Shown here one piece after another: positions 25,701 through 37,671 of a DNA stretch of 64,000 bases. Position 1 is the stretch's first letter. Every line of letters begins with the position of its first letter. The stretch comes from Euwallacea fornicatus (taxonomy: Eukaryota; Arthropoda; Insecta; Coleoptera; Curculionidae). A program made the translations under genes and the position numbers. The DNA lies in assembly GCF_040115645.1 (NCBI RefSeq), contig NC_089573.1:682001-746000 (forward strand), read 5' to 3'. Below the pieces are notes generated by a model. It did not search any database, was not told where the DNA came from, and saw only the letters and a list, made by a program, of their open reading frames with translations.

Positions 25701-28700
25701 TTCGACGCCCTGTAAATCCAAATGGAAGCAATTTAGAACTTGCCTTAAATGAAGTTTTCACCTTAAAACAAGCTCATGATTCTCCCGTTTCGTTATGTAG
25801 TATCCGTTAAGAAACACCTTGTAGGTATTGGGATCTCTTTCAGCAGCAAAACTCCAAAAACGTCCTTGACATAACACTCGAATAGTAACGACAAGTAGGT
25901 GACCCGGGTGTTCCACGAAATTCAGAGTCGGTTGAATGGAGTAAAATTCTGTCTTTATGCCACTAGTGCTTACATATTCTCGAATTTTTATAAAATTCGA
26001 AATTCTTTCGCAAACATCCTGAAAAACCGGAAAAAAGCAATTCTGCATTTATTTATTAGATTTGACTTGTCATTTTTCAAATACAGACCTGCATTAAAAA
26101 AATTTTTTTTAGTAACCGTTGACTTTACAATAGACGTGGAGTCTCCAAGTTCACAATTAGCGGTTAGATCAGGAAGCACTCTTGATTCTAGTAAACATTA
26201 AGCTTGCTTTGTTATGTTTAAGTACCAATACCTATTTCTCTTTTTAGAACAACGATTTTTCATAAATAATTTAAATAAGTCCAGGTCCGCATTCAAAAAA
26301 ATTAAGTTGATACGGGTATGCTAAAAACGAAACTTTAAGTCTAACAAACAGATCAATTCTCTCGAAGGCAGGGAAAAGTACTGTAAAATGGCTCTTAGAA
26401 AAATGGTATTTTCACTTTTTTTTCAGAAATACGCAAGTTTTTTTAAATGAAAAAATCGGAGTGCTCCTTTCATAAAAACACGACCTCGCCTCCGTTTAAC
26501 CGACTCTATATCTCTAACGGTTTTTGAGATCTCCGCCTTGTCCGTCTGATGTGGGACACAACGTATAACAAATAGGACAGAATGGAAAAATGGCAATTAA
26601 CATTATGCAGTATAAAACCAGATATATGGACCGCATATATGTATATGGATGGATTTGATTTGAGCAGTCATCTATTGATTTTTCCAATTCAATTCACGCA
26701 TGTTCGGTTTTGTCGACATGTTATTTTCTTTATATCCAATTTTTTCGATATTTATAAATATTTTTTATATTTATAGGTATACATTTGTTTTTACTGCTCG
26801 AATGTTGCACCGTTCGTGTTTTTAGCCCTAGGGAAGACCCACGTCTACGTCAAAGTGTTAGAGTTTTACCAACTCTGACGCTATTTAGCTTACCCTAAAC
26901 CCGGTATACTCTCACTGATTTACCTGCGCAATACGTGAAAGTGAACACAGAACTAAATCAGCTATGAAGTTTTTTAACAACGTTGCGTTTTTAGACATAA
27001 TCAAATTTAGGAGTTCATAAATCGACATCAATTTTCCGTAAAAGAAGGACTTTCCGAGATTTTGCGTGATTTTAGGGTTTTTTTTTCTTTAATTTCTTAG
27101 TCTTTTTTTTTACTATTTAGTATTATTACATATAATTTGTTTTATTATTTTTTTTTTTTTAAGAAGCTCGTTTGAAGCTTTCATTCGGAAGACATTTTTG
27201 ATTTTTAGAAATCTCATTTTTAGCCATTTTGGCGACAATTTCATGTGCATAGGGTGCACCGCTCGTAAGGACTATTGCCTTCAAGAACGAGCATTTTTTA
27301 TGGTTTATTAAGGATGCCTTCGACATCTGGTGCACAATACAGACGAAAACAAAAACATTGGAAAAAGTCGTTATTCCAAATATGAAATGTTCCAGTACTC
27401 GCGCCGCGTTGGTCTCCAACAGCCCGAACACATGGCCCATGGTGCACATAATATGTAATAATATCCTTCAATAGGAACGTTATGTGGCATTCGCCGCTTT
27501 GTTCTAAATTAGTTCATTTAGTCCACAGACTGAAGTTAATTGGATGGACTCTTAATAAAAGGGAATAAAGGTTTTTTTGTCCGGCTCATTTGGGTCACGT
27601 AACGTTCCACAGCCTTGAGGACATAATTTCTGCTAATATTTGTCATGTCTATAGGATAAGGAACCTCCATCTGGGTGTTATTTAATTTAAGCGTGAATAA
27701 CACAAAGCAAATTTTCATTCATATGAATTTAGGAATTCTAAGAAATGGGCGATAAAGGTTAATTTTCAAGTTCGAGTTTTGCCAGTATTGAAAGCAGCTT
27801 TGGGACTGCAAATGAGGGGTAAAGTTCCCAGGATGTTTAAGCCAAACCAGTTTTCTGAAATCGATCGCAAAAAGGCAGTAATAACCGAATTCAAACTGAT
27901 CATAAATTGCTGGTAAAATCAATGGTACACCAAAACATACAATTTAAGATGCAAAAACGTGTTTAGGCGCAGTTTAAACATAATTTCAGAAAGTATACTC
28001 AGCTTCATAACGCTTTTTGATTTAAACAATATGGTCTGACACGGCATGGTTAAACCTGCACATTTTGCTTACGTTTTTTCTAGTGTATTTGCCTAGGCTC
28101 GTTAGAAGAATTCATTGTGATCTTGGGAGGAATACGGACATTTAAATCAGGAAAATTCAGCAATTTTTTATGTGCGATTTTTCGTACTAATCTCCTTGTA
28201 TGGAATCTGAGTACGCACCTCAAATGAGGTTCTCAAATCTTCCAAATGCAGTCGCAAAAACTTTCATTTAAAGGCGTTTCAAAAATTTTTAAAATAGGAA
28301 TCGAAGTTATTAAGTATCTCAGAAACTAAAATGGATGTTTCAAGCAAGTCTGAGTAACCTTGTGGAGGTCATTGAGACGATTAATTTGAAATTGAAGAAG
28401 TTATCAAATTGAGTGAGGTGAAAACTTATGACGTGTAGAGGGTTCATCTTGGAACAGGAAGATGAGAGGAACGTTTAAATCGTTTTTATAAAATTTCACT
28501 TCTCTGCAAATCTTGTTAAAAACATGTCGTTGCATTGTACCAAAAGTGCTGAAGTTTGGTATAACGTGCTAAAACCAGTGAGGTATCATCGGCATCAGAC
28601 TTACGGCAAATAAAAAAACAAATGTAAAATATGAGAAGTCCAAAGCTAATTATCTAACGCTTAAAAACTCTGAAATTGTAAAAGAACGCCCTTTGCGCCG

Positions 28701-29567
28701 CTGAGAAATTTCTTTGAGTGGTACCAAATATGATGAACTTGATGTAAAAACTCGTGACGTGGTAGTACTTGATTCTAGAACAACGGAGGCCGAACATTAA
28801 CGTCATTTCCATGATTTTTTTATACATTTTCATGTTCTGTGCAGGATATTCTCGCATTCCAATAAATTTTAATAAAGTTTCAGATGAATTTTGAGATTTG
28901 ACAATATGTTAAAGTCAGTGGCGTTTTTTCGACACGAATGCTATGCTACATTAAAAAAAAAAACGTAGAAAATGCCAAAATAATTAACTAATACCTAAAA
29001 GAATTGTAATTGTGAAAGAATGTTTTCTACGCCATTGAGCTCTGCAATAATAGATAACAGGTAACTCTTGATTCTTCTGAATAATTGCAAAAATCATCAA
29101 GTTCATATGATAAAAACTAGGAACGTGTTGGGGCCTCTTTTAGGAAAAAAAAGGAGCATTTAAATCTTGTCCGTGAGTTTTTATTCATATTCAAATTCTT
29201 GTTAAGGAGGTCTCTTCCTTATGTGAAGTTTAATTGATGATTTCGGAAATTCAAGTGAGTTTTGCATTTTCACATTTTGAATTTGCTTAAATCAAGTATA
29301 ACCTAATGATGGTGTTTTTGAGAGTAAAGAGTGTCCATTTGTAAATAAATGATAAATGTGTCAAAACTAATTTGCGGTAATGGCTTCACTTACAATTTTT
29401 GCATTCATTTGATTTTAAATTGAACCCTAAACTGAATAAAATTAGTTTAAGAGATAGCTTGGCTCAACTTGCAAATATTACACAAAAAAGTTGTCATATT
29501 GATTCTAAAATAGTCAAATTACTGCAACTTTAATTCGAATTTCGGTCCATAAAGAGAACACAACTTG
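25701..29567. other. gene-free region
   Basis: Nothing that I can assign. Minus-strand frames at 27159-27449 and 27536-27922 are hydrophobic in part and were considered as receptor exons, but no family motif or splice-consistent join was found. Confidence 0.35.
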
Positions 29568-29657
29568 ATGTTTTTGACAGCCTTGTTTTTGACAACTTTG
29601 TTTTTAACAGCATTGTTTTTGACAACGTTGTTTTTGACAACATTGTTTTTGACAATT
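29568..29657. repeat. 15-bp minisatellite, six units
   Basis: Six tandem units of the type TTGTTTTTGACAACA (first unit ATGTTTTTGACAGCC). The length of 15 is a multiple of three, so the minus strand reads a pentapeptide repeat of the form LSKTx within a 66-codon open frame (29530-29730). No other sign of a gene is present. Confidence 0.9.
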
Positions 29658-32182
29658 GGGAAAACGTCTGTGATTCAGCTAGAGATAATGTTCTTATTTG
29701 GTATAAATCAACCTCTAAAATCAGTTCCAAAATTTAATATTTAGGTCAACAATTTCACAATGTTGTTGAAGCAACGACTATGACGCCATATGAATTTCGG
29801 TATAAGGTGAAACGAAAGGATGAATTTTTCAGAAAAATTAAAAAAAAACAAATACAATTTGATACCGCTTTTGGGCACTTGAAAAACTGAGAGCCAAAAC
29901 TCAAATACGACAGTTGTAGAAAGAAGTTACAGGCCCATTTTCAATAGTTTCTTTCTAAAACTCTCGCAATTCATGTTTAGTTCTAACGCTGAAAGAGATG
30001 TGGATGGATCACGAATAATTTTTAGACATCCTGTATTATAATTATATAAGTGTTAATAATCTGGAGCAAGTAGTTTGAATTGCCTCTCGGAGGGCACGAA
30101 CCATGAAACAAAACGAAGCAAAAGGGCAGATGCCGACTCGGTCGGATGAGAGTCGTGAACCGCGACACCCCCTTTCCGTTGTATGTCCCACATGACCCCT
30201 CGATTAATAGAAGTAGCCCGCGATCATAACCTCCAACTTTTACCTTCAGCGCCCTATGCACCTTGTAGTTGCCCTATCTTGCATCAAACACTTGTTTTTT
30301 TCCGTTTATTACGGTAACCCTGCATTAATTGGCGGATACGGCTCTGGACGTTCTTTGGGTGGCATATATTTTCTGCTCAATGAGACCCTTTGCTGAACGG
30401 AAAAGTAAACCGATCTCTATTATCCGTCGGTGGGGTTTGTACAGAGTGTGCCAGATCAAAATGAAAATGTTTTAAATAACGAAATTCGCAACTACGTATT
30501 TTGTATTTTTGTGCACGCGCCCTTTTTTTGAGCCCGGAAGCCCTTTCGAATACACAATATTTCGTAACAAACTTTTTAGCATTAAGAGGCGCGTATTTTA
30601 AAATTAGTTTCAAATGTACAGGGTCCGTTATAGAACTGTGGGAGGACCAAATTAGGTATTTTTTAATAGACCCTACCATCCTTTTTTCAATATTATATCA
30701 AAAATTTACAGTTTCCGAGTTACTTAAAAAAATCGAAAGTTTTGATAGCTGCAAGGTCTCACGGAAATCGGTACTGTACCTTAACAGCTGCAAATTTCGG
30801 AACCGGTCTTATGGGGTTAAAAAAAGCACAATAAGCTACGTGTGACATGTTTTACTTTTAAAAAGTTTTCCATATCCACCAAAACGGACCTTCGAACTTG
30901 TATGATTTCAAACCTCAATGCTCCGTATTGACGGCAATAAATGATTCGCCGGCACGAACAAATCAAAAAAGGTTTTTTGGTCTTTCAGTAATTTCGAAAA
31001 AACAGAATTTTTTGATTTTGCTCAAATTTTTTGCCCGAGTTGGGATAAGAGATGTGTAGATTCAAAGTTCAAAAAACTTTTCCTTTGCAGTTTTTTCTAT
31101 AATCAAATACAACAGTCTTGATTTTAATAATTAATAACAAGTGATATATCAATATTGAAAAAAAACTCTCAGGGCCGTAATTAGAAAAAAAAATTATTTT
31201 GACAAGCAAAACGTTGCAGAATGAGACCAAAACTGCCTTGTTGAAGCTGATATAGTGTGTAACGGAAAAGCGATTTTAGCTTTCATCTATCTTTCAGCAA
31301 ATTCCGAAAAAATTTAAAAAGAAAGTTCAATAATTTCGCTTGTTTTTTTTTAAATAAGTGAAAAATTAAAAATATCTGTTCTTTTGTGAAATTGTTCTTT
31401 GAACGCGCAATTCCCATATTGGACATCTTGTTTTCGGACAGATTGCATATTAGGATAGGGAAATGGCTGGACATTGAATGCCCACGTTTTGAAAGATTGA
31501 CTTAGAAATTAGGAAGTAGATGCGGCCTTTTAGAAATTGTCACTTACAGGTGTTATTGACTTCACTGAGAAATTTAATATATTGATAGACTATGACAAAT
31601 AATAATAAGACACAATAAATCTCTTGGGGCCGGTACAAGGGCGGTGTACTCTAACAAGGGGGGAAATTCATTTTTCCTTAAAAAGCTTCTCTGACTTCAA
31701 AATGAGTTTACTCCGACTTTTTTCATCTCCTTGTATAAAGAAACTAACAGTCACAAGCTGCAATAATAAAGCCTTCTGCTTTATTAGATAACGACTTCTA
31801 TAAATAAACAAAAAAACGTTTAATTAATCTGGCCGCGATAATAATTTCCGCTCGGTTGTTATTGCTGATAATTTCTGGTGTATGTTTATTTCTTTATTTA
31901 ATGTTGTCCTCCAAATTTGCCAACTGCACAGCTTCTTATTGGGCTTATTTGGGTTAATCACCTAATATTTTTGCATGACCCACATAGGCTCGAGATAGAA
32001 AAGGATAAAGTTCGTTATTTGCGCTCGATTCCTACGAGATTAATCGGTTAATCATTACCAGAAGTTGCGTGATTTTTGATCAGCGGTTCGACTCAAATTA
32101 ATCCTTAAAGCAACGGCTCAAAACTTTTCTTCACAGTAACGAAGAACCGACACCTCGGAGATCGGTGAGACATTCAGAAAGC
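29658..32182. other. gene-free region
   Basis: No gene recognised. Sequence around 30430-30680 has the look of a short repeat element (CAGAGTGTGCCAGATC ... CAGGGTCCGTTATAGAACTG), but ends could not be paired. Confidence 0.35.
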
Positions 32183-32519
32183 TGTACAGAGGGGTCCTAA
32201 ATTGCATCCCCCCTGCCAACCTTTTGACATTTTTTTTCTTGTTAATTCAAAAGTTGAATTAAGTGGGGCGCAAAAATATTATCTTTTGACGTTCTATTTA
32301 TTTTTATAATCTTGCTTAGGTCACCGGTGTCACTAGTGTCACTTGACCCACAATTCAATTTAAAAAAAATGGCTAACAATGTGCTATCGATGACATAAGC
32401 GACTTTCAAACGTCAAAAAATATGATTTTTTTTTATCCCAATTAATCAAGATATTGATTTTTTTTTAAATATTAATTTAGCAACAAATTAACGGGAGAGC
32501 AATTCGGAGCCGTACGGTA
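32183..32519. mobile_element. short inverted-repeat element related to 20083-21393
   Basis: The left end GTACAGAGGGGTCCTAAATT is inversely matched by GGGAGAGCAATTCGGAGCCG with TACGGTA at the right end (about 32492-32519). The right end resembles that of the larger element (GGGGAATTTGGAATCGTACG), so the two belong to one family. No coding content. Confidence 0.6.
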
Positions 32520-34939
32520 TGCGGCCATACATGATAGATATGATATTACATATAAGATAAACCGCTTTGCTGCCGCAATGCGGAGCAGGTAAATCAAACA
32601 TATAAGATCTCCAGCAACAATGATGGTTGGTAAAGATACACAAACCACGGGGAGGACGAGAGAATGTTCTGCTCAGTCAACAAGAGATTGCAGAACTCCG
32701 GCAAACGAACCACCCAGACAAACCTGAAAGCTCCGCCGATGTCATTTCGTAAGCGTCCGGACAATTGAAGATCCAAAATCGTTGAAGATCGCGCAGACCG
32801 GTTAGCAACCAGAGGAGGTTCTGCCACCCGCGCCCACCAAGTGTCACTCTACTCCTGTGGTGTACTAACTGCAGCCTATTGCCCAGAATAAGCCCCAGGG
32901 GTTTGGTTGCCCTCGGAACGTTAATAAGATTGCCCTCCAGGTACCCATCATCAATGTCACGTTTGAAGAACATTATGTGTTCTACAGACATTGAATTATG
33001 GTTGATTGAAGTCACATTATTGTTTAATAGTGGGAAACTCATTATTCACCAGGGATTCCAGACCAAACGGCCATCATTAGTACCGTGCCACAAGATTGTG
33101 GTATAATTTGTGCGATTCTCTATACATTAAAGAAACACGTTAATAGTTAGTCGACTGAAAAATATTTAGTTCGCCACTGACTTGGGAGTACTTGGGTTTG
33201 CTAGGTCATGATTTCGTTGTGACAATTCGTATGCCCTTCTGATGGACATGGCGATCTACAAATTTTATCAAAAATTAGGCCTCCAACTTTTGTCGAGATT
33301 TAAAAGACGTCGCATATTAAATTTTCCGATAGGACTCTTCATTAAAAATCTACAAGATGATTGAATTAAATCACATTTTTCATTCTCACGTTTGTTAAGT
33401 TTTACGCACAGTACCATCCTGCTAGAAAGTTTCATGGTAAACCGCCGCCTTGAAGGATATCCGGGAAGCACACACTTCTACTATATGTGATTGCGCAAGA
33501 GCTCCTAGTTGCTCATTGTTCTTGGTTTTTCCCGTGGTGTTGGTTCACTTAAAGACTTGGTGATAAGCAGTTGATCGCTATGGGGCTACAAGGTCTTGTC
33601 GTGTCGTGACACTCTGACACATCATGCAGTAAAAAAATCTATGTAAAACCAAAATTTTACTTTGAAGTTATCATAGTCAGGAATGGAAGGAGAGCTAAGG
33701 TATGGCTCAGATTAATGGCATGTTGGATTAAATGTTTCGCAATGATGTCTTACTTATGGGATAGCACCATAAAATTCTTGGGATCGTCGATGTAATCTAG
33801 AATTAAAATATCTACAACGTAGACTGCTCTAAGTCGGTCACTCTCGGGAATAGTCACGGATAGTAGAAACGTATTTGAACTAAATGCCAAACTTGGGTTA
33901 TTTCTTAAATTTTACAAATTATTAGCCCTTTCTGGGATCGCGCTAGAGATAACATCTGATTCCAGACCTTAACGAACATAGCGGTCAACCTTGGACCAAG
34001 GAGGATCCGCAATCTCGAATGTACTTGGGGCAGTAACGTTAACTTCATCATCCTTACCCTCACCACATCGTCTTGTAGAAATTTTTGATCAGTCGAAAGC
34101 GCTCGAAATTATATTTTGGAGCTATTTCTCGGAATGTCGAAAATGCAGCTCGAAGTGTGAGCGATGGACCTTTTGAAACCACACATGTGAATCTTGTCCA
34201 TCGAGTGATCGCGGGGGATCACCTAAGGGCAGTAAATAGGACCCGCTATCGGTATTAAAGGGGTGCATTATGGTATTCAATCGAAGCGGGTGTTGGGGAA
34301 AATAAATGAATTCCAGTTAGTTTTTTTGTGTAATACCACTGCTGCAAGAACCCCCTGTGTGGTAGGCGTCGCTGCCAAACAAATGAAGAGAAAAAAATAT
34401 TGAATTTATTTCCTTTTTTCAAGAAGCGGGTACATGGTGAAGATAATAACTTACCCCTTTGATGCCAAGGGCGCGTTCAATTTTCAGCTTTTTTCAGCGG
34501 AGATCGCTCAACGGGCGAGATTCGCATGTTTGACTTCAATAGGTCAATCACTCCCAAATCAGGCTGCGTTTTCGAATTTTCAGGAAACTGCCCTGAAATC
34601 CAGTCGGGAACGTCCTCGGCCGGTAAAAAGTTTCAGTTGTGGGCGTTTTGAAAGTTGAGCCCCCTCGCCCCTTTCGTGGGCCTAGTCGCCTTAAGATTCG
34701 AAGGCGATAGATCTATATCAGTCCCATTTCTGACGAAACAGGTAATCTAACACACGTCAAATCGAAGGCCGTAGGCCAAAAATGTCATTAATAAGAGGAT
34801 AATTTTCTTTTTCTCGAGGTCATAAACCTCTAAATTTCCAAGGGTAGTACCCATAGAAATACCAACCAAAAAAGTGACAATGCTGTAAAGCAGGGAAAGC
34901 ATTTGAAATGTCCATATGTAACAACACATGCGGGTTTAT
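32520..34939. other. gene-free region left of the gene block
   Basis: No gene supported. A 121-codon minus frame at 32677-33042 shows no known motif, and short plus frames overlap it. Confidence 0.4.
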
Positions 34940-35235
34940 GTTTTGGCGCCCCAATGTCCCGTAACATCCCCTATATGAAAGTTAGGAAGGGTGTCGCCCC
35001 CTCCCTCTACTTCCTAACTGTAGTGTGGGGACTCGAATAAAGACAGTTGGCGGTGTTCACTTTTACCGTGCTTTTATTTTATGTCAGTACTACTTCGGTT
35101 CACGTATGTGCGTTCGGCGGTCGCGCGCAGTCGGTTCTCGTAGTAGTGACGAAAAAAGTGGTACCGAATCTCAACTTGGTCCTGTGGGATTATGATTATA
35201 TGAAGACTTGTTTTATAAAGAATATATCGTGCAAA
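34940..35235 (+). promoter_or_regulatory. presumed promoter and 5' UTR of Cdc25 paralogue A
   Basis: This stretch directly precedes exon 1. It holds a short hairpin, GTTAGGAAG (34981-34989) against CTTCCTAAC (35010-35018), around a pyrimidine-rich loop, and an AATAAA at 35037-35042. Together with the TGTCCCGTAAC sequence near 34957 it looks somewhat like an LTR fragment, but this is only a suspicion. The transcription start cannot be placed from sequence alone. An in-frame ATG at 35200 lies upstream of the start chosen for the gene. Confidence 0.35.
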
Positions 35236-36903
35236 ATGTGGGATCCTCTAGAGAATGATTCTTGTGATACTTGCGAATTTTCTGCCAGGTAACCACTTAT
35301 AGTACCGGCGTCTATCGCACTTTAATTTTGATAGTGAAAGTGCGATGGCTGCTGGGTCCTTTAATTTTTAAATGCCCAGCCTGCAATTGCTATATTTACT
35401 CCCAACGGTTTGTTTATTAACGCTTGGTCGATGCGCTATTTATTCATGAGATCCACCCTGAACGTCCGGTTTTTTTTTTTTATATAAATTTGTAAAATAG
35501 CCCAACAAGGGTAAAGCTAATTTTGCCACAATTTTTGCCTTCAGGATGCAAAACCGGCAGACTTCAGAAGATCAGTTTTTCAAAGACTCCATCAGTCCAG
35601 TGAAAAACGAGGAGTCCTCCTTATTTGAGGGAGTAACAACCCTCCCTGCTTCGTGCGCAACCGACTCTTCTCCCCACTGTCCCATGAGAAGGTCTTTAGA
35701 CGATATTGATGCAACGTCGCAGGATTCTGGTTGCGGGATGAGTTTTGCAGGCGATCACGGGAAGTTTCACTCGTATGCTTCACCTAACAGAGGTCTCTCT
35801 TCGTCATTTGGATCTGGATCGATTTGCTCCATAGATGACAACATACTGGAGGACTTCTGTGAAATAGAGCCTCTGGAGAGCAATTCGGCTCTTCCAAAGG
35901 ACTTCAACAAGTTGATGAACGATCCGCTGGTGGTGAGAGCCAAACATTCGCCCCATCAAAAAGTCTCATCTCCAAAGGATATTATTATAAGACCAATGTT
36001 CCGGCGTGCGCTATCGCTGCAAAACCCTGCAACATCTGTCAAGAGCAGCAGAGTGCGAACTAGCCTCTTCAGCGATGAAGACAAGGAAAACAAGTCTTCA
36101 TACAAACGCCCGGAACCACCCATTCCAGATCTGGAAAATGGCTGCATTAAGAGGTCAAAGCTCTTCACCGACTTCTCGTCTCCTCAACCAAAACCGATGG
36201 AAAATTTTTTCAAACGGCAATTTTCAGCCACAGAAGAAAGCATCATGTGCGCAGTTCAACGGTCGTCCACCCAACCGAACTTAATTGGGGATTACAGTAA
36301 AAGTTATTGTTTACCTTTGACTAACGGGAGGCACCAAGACCTCAAATCAATCACTGTTGAGACCCTTGTGCGGCTGATGAATGGGGAGTTCAAGGATTCA
36401 GTCGAAAGCTACAAAGTAATCGACTGCAGATACCCTTATGAGTTCGTGGGCGGGCACATCAACGGGGCCGTGAATATCTTCACGAAAGAGCAGATCTGCG
36501 AGCTCCTCTTCGAGAGCCGAATTCCCACTCCCAGCACCAAGAGGCAAATTCTCGTTTTCCATTGCGAGTTTTCCAGCGAAAGAGGGCCGAATTTGTAAGT
36601 TGGATTTGTACATAAGGAATAAAAGTTTTCCATGTAAATATTTCCAGATACCGATTTCTGCGCAACGAAGACCGAGCGAGAAACAGGAGCGAGTACCCCA
36701 TGCTCAACTACCCCGAGATTTATCTCCTGGAGGGCGGGTACAAGAAGTTCTTCCAGGAATATTCGGAGATGTGCGTTCCAGCGTCCTACAAAGAAATGCT
36801 TCATCCAGACCACGAAGAAGACTTGCGCCACTTCAGGCAAAAGTCCAAGACCTGGAATGCGGACAACCGTCAAAAGCCCCTGAGAAGTTTGAAAAGATTA
36901 TGA
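35236..36903 (+). CDS. Cdc25: M-phase inducer phosphatase Cdc25, paralogue A (string-like)
   Basis: Dual-specificity phosphatase that removes the inhibitory phosphates from Cdk1 and drives entry into mitosis. Exons are 35236-35288, 35545-36594 and 36648-36903, joined in frame (introns 256 and 53 nt, GT-AG), giving 452 residues. Starting at the in-frame ATG at 35200 would add 12. The N-terminal two-thirds is Ser/Pro-rich and regulatory. An RSSTQP motif at residues 257-262 fits a 14-3-3-type site. The C-terminal rhodanese-fold domain shows VIDCRYPYEF..GGHI, the catalytic loop HCEFSSER (Cys358, Arg364) and IYLLEGGYKKFF. Length is close to fly String (about 480). A second copy lies 3.5 kb downstream on the same strand. 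Family assignment is firm. Calling it string rather than twine is a guess from the longer N-terminus. Confidence 0.95.
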
Positions 36904-37552
36904 GAATTGGGCTGTTGCGGCCTTCAGAGTACAAAGTATAATATTTAATTTACAAAGTTAACGTGTTGATTGTTGTGAGCATATAAACATTTGAGAAATG
37001 TACGGATTATATCATATTGATACACTTGTCTAGGAGACAAACTTGTTAGGATTTAAGATTAACTTATTTAACAGACAGAATATTTACTAAAGTAGCTTTC
37101 CCAATGTTTCCTCGATCATCCAGTGAGGGGCTCAATTATGCAATGCTACCACCAAAGTTTTCTTGTTTTTTTTTATTTGGTTGACTTAACTACAGCCTTT
37201 TTTATTTTTGTTTAAGTGCAATTTCTAGCAATACCTATGTATGTGATTATGCTATTCCTGGCAACATTAACGAGCTCCCCGAGGAAGTTAATGATTTTCG
37301 CCAGGTTATAGCACTTATATTTATTTTTAATCTTATGATTTCAGTATTTTTCCAGCATAATTTGGTGTGTTCGACGCAAAACTCTGGAGACGAGCCATAT
37401 AATTTAATCAAACTATTCTAATTTTTGGGTATTAAACAGACTGATTTAATGTAAGAATGAAGACTCGTTCTCTACGATTTTTGCAATTTATATGTTTATG
37501 CTGTAATACTTTTCGATTTATCCATGTACATAAAATGTTATTTTAATTTATG

Positions 37553-37558
37553 AATAAA
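37553..37558 (+). terminator. candidate poly(A) signal of Cdc25 paralogue A
   Basis: AATAAA about 650 bases after the stop codon. The intervening AT-rich stretch is then the 3' UTR. The signal is followed within 40 bases by the GC-rich tandem repeat. Confidence 0.5.
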
Positions 37559-37596
37559 TTTACTCTTTATTTTAAACTCGGAAAAACGGCGTTTTT

Positions 37597-37671
37597 GTCC
37601 CCGCGACTGCGCCCGAAAATCGTCCCCGCGACTGCGCCCGAAAATCGTCCCCGCGACCGCGCCCGAAAATC
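37597..37671. repeat. three 25-bp GC-rich tandem units
   Basis: Three head-to-tail copies of a 25-bp unit beginning GTCCCCGCGACTGCGCCCGA (37597-37621, 37622-37646, 37647-37671). The third differs by one base, and a partial fourth follows. The stretch is markedly GC-rich in an AT-rich region. Confidence 0.95.

Noticed and set aside
27159..27922. Three consecutive minus-strand frames with hydrophobic stretches, considered as exons of a chemoreceptor
   Set aside because: No odorant or gustatory receptor motif is visible, and I found no consistent splice sites joining them.
32677..33042. 121-codon minus-strand frame
   Set aside because: No recognisable domain, a shorter plus-strand frame overlaps it, and no splice or poly(A) context was found.
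35047..35235. Extended open reading upstream of Cdc25 A exon 1 as extra N-terminal coding sequence
   Set aside because: It begins without an ATG; the only in-frame ATGs are at 35200 and 35236, so upstream sequence is taken as untranslated.
36436..36873. 145-codon minus-strand frame over Cdc25 paralogue A
   Set aside because: Antisense shadow of the catalytic exons.
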